Part shown: positions 63,281 through 64,000 of the stretch, piece after piece
Layout: each line of letters opens with the position of its first letter
How positions within the stretch are numbered: position 1 is the first letter of the stretch
Assembly: GCA_017437145.1 (NCBI GenBank)
Contig: JAFSBT010000008.1
Coordinates: 209,893 to 273,892, forward strand
Reading direction: 5' to 3'
Source of the DNA: Clostridia bacterium
Lineage (GTDB): Bacteria; Bacillota; Clostridia; TANB77; CAG-508
Length of the DNA stretch: 64,000 bases
Program-made: the position numbers and the translations under genes
Notes under the pieces: model-generated
The model's database searches: none
What the model saw: the letters and a program-made list of their open reading frames with translations, nothing else
Told to the model about the DNA's origin: nothing

Positions 63281-64000
63281 GCTTCTCTTCTCCAATAAAA
63301 TAAATATTGCTGTGCTATTCCTGCTAACTCTCCATACTTCTCTTTGGCTAATTTATTTAAAACATCATTTGTTAATTTTAAATCTTTTTCCTCTTTAAAA
63401 TATAATTCTTGGACTACTCTTTTTATCCAAACATCAATAGGAAATGCTTCTAGTTTTTTTAATGTAGAAAATAGTAATATACAATCTGCCACTTTAGGTC
63501 CAACACCTGGTAATTCTAATAATGAATTTTTTATTTTTTCATAATTAATTTCTTCTTTTAGTTTTTTTTCAAAATCTTTGTTTTTTAAAAAAATTTGAGT
63601 TGTTTCATAAACTCTTTTATCCCTAAATCCCAATCCTTGTTTTCTTAAGTCTTCTATGCTTGCTCTTGATAATTCCTCAACTGTTGGGAAAGTATAATAT
63701 TCTTTATTTTGCCATACTATTTTATTTCCGTATTTTTTTGATAATCTTTCAATTATTCCTTTTATTCTAGGTATATTGTTATTTGCAGATATTATAAATG
63801 AAATTACTGTTTCCCAAAGTTCCTGATTTAAAATTCTAATACCTGAGCCATATTTAATACTTTCTTTCATATAGTTATCTATATTAGATAACTCATATTT
63901 TATTTTTTCGTAATCTCTTTTTAAATCGAAATAATTTTCACAAATATTTTTTATATCACCATCACAAACGCCCTTAAAAATCACTTCTTGATTTATTTTA
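63277..64000 (-). CDS. OGG1-like 8-oxoguanine DNA glycosylase, 5' end outside the window
   Basis: About 241 residues are visible; the frame is open to the window edge (NQEVIFKGVCDG...), so the start is missing. HhH-GPD fold with LPGVGPKVADCILLF, where the Lys is the catalytic one of OGG1-type lyases, and PIDVWIKR with the catalytic-type Asp. It removes 8-oxoguanine and nicks the site. The stop overlaps the addB start by 4 bases (ATGA), so the two repair genes are coupled. Confidence 0.9.
   Translation of the reverse strand, partial: KINQEVIFKGVCDGDIKNICENYFDLKRDYEKIKYELSNIDNYMKESIKYGSGIRILNQELWETVISFIISANNNIPRIKGIIERLSKKYGNKIVWQNKEYYTFPTVEELSRASIEDLRKQGLGFRDKRVYETTQIFLKNKDFEKKLKEEINYEKIKNSLLELPGVGPKVADCILLFSTLKKLEAFPIDVWIKRVVQELYFKEEKDLKLTNDVLNKLAKEKYGELAGIAQQYLFYWRREA

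Overview
The window is a strongly AT-rich stretch of a Gram-positive anaerobe, most likely an uncultured member of the Clostridia. The evidence is the low GC, the Firmicutes-type housekeeping genes (rpoB-rpoC, prs, rpsU, yqeY, ftsH, tilS, dnaB, rplI, coaD, addB, lgt), a HydABC-type NADH-linked [FeFe] hydrogenase, a Spo0E-type phosphatase and a DacF-like D,D-carboxypeptidase (both suggesting spore formation), and many signal peptides and cell-surface proteins. Nearly all genes lie on the minus strand.

Layout. 1-5.0 kb: a large thioester-domain adhesin. 5.3-5.7 kb: tRNA-Gly(GCC) and tRNA-Cys(GCA). 5.9-7.6 kb: two orphan genes of unlike composition. 7.8-13.1 kb: a Tim44-like zinc-ribbon membrane protein, sn-glycerol-1-phosphate dehydrogenase, D,D-carboxypeptidase, a phosphoribosyltransferase and an SH3-CAP secreted protein. 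13.3-15.1 kb: a plus-strand ABC transporter. 15.2-29.6 kb: a complete-looking type IV secretion-like operon (three VirB2-like pilins, PrgI/VirB3-like, a VirB4 split into two genes, a VirB6-like channel, two VirB8-like bitopic proteins, a two-domain cell-wall hydrolase and a soluble protein) with no relaxase, coupling protein or integrase. 29.7-37 kb: spo0E-like, lgt, an M16 peptidase pair, yqeY, rpsU, a WG-repeat protein, prs. 37-45 kb: rpoC and rpoB with a structured leader. 45.4-51 kb: L,D-transpeptidase, a pilin-like protein, hydA/hydB/hydC. 51-54.3 kb: three secreted proteins. 54.5-64 kb: ftsH, tilS, dnaB, rplI, coaD, addB and a partial OGG1-like glycosylase.

Most important observation. 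Four genes (phosphoribosyltransferase, ABC ATPase, tilS, addB) are each broken by an apparent one-base insertion. In every case stop codons in the two frames confine the shift to a few codons, and that stretch holds an in-frame CGG. Dropping the C turns CGG-R into GGA or GGG (Gly) and restores the frame. A hand scan found no other in-frame CGG in the native-looking genes of the window, although CGG is common out of frame (roughly a hundred cases). Two in-frame CGG codons exist, both in orphan genes that look acquired. The pattern suggests that CGG is not a normal Arg codon here and that +1 ribosomal frameshifting at CGG is used near the 5' ends of several genes, including the normally essential tilS.

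Second layer. The chromosome is peppered with small palindromic repeats. Families A/B/C (about 25-50 bp) end in CCCCTACA, and all A/B copies point the same way. Family E (about 110 bp) is a long imperfect hairpin whose core changes on both arms together. Two A/B copies lie in frame inside genes: one encodes part of TilS and one forms the end of the signal peptide of the L,D-transpeptidase.

Limits. All calls come from reading the sequence and supplied translations; no database search, fold prediction or statistics were run.
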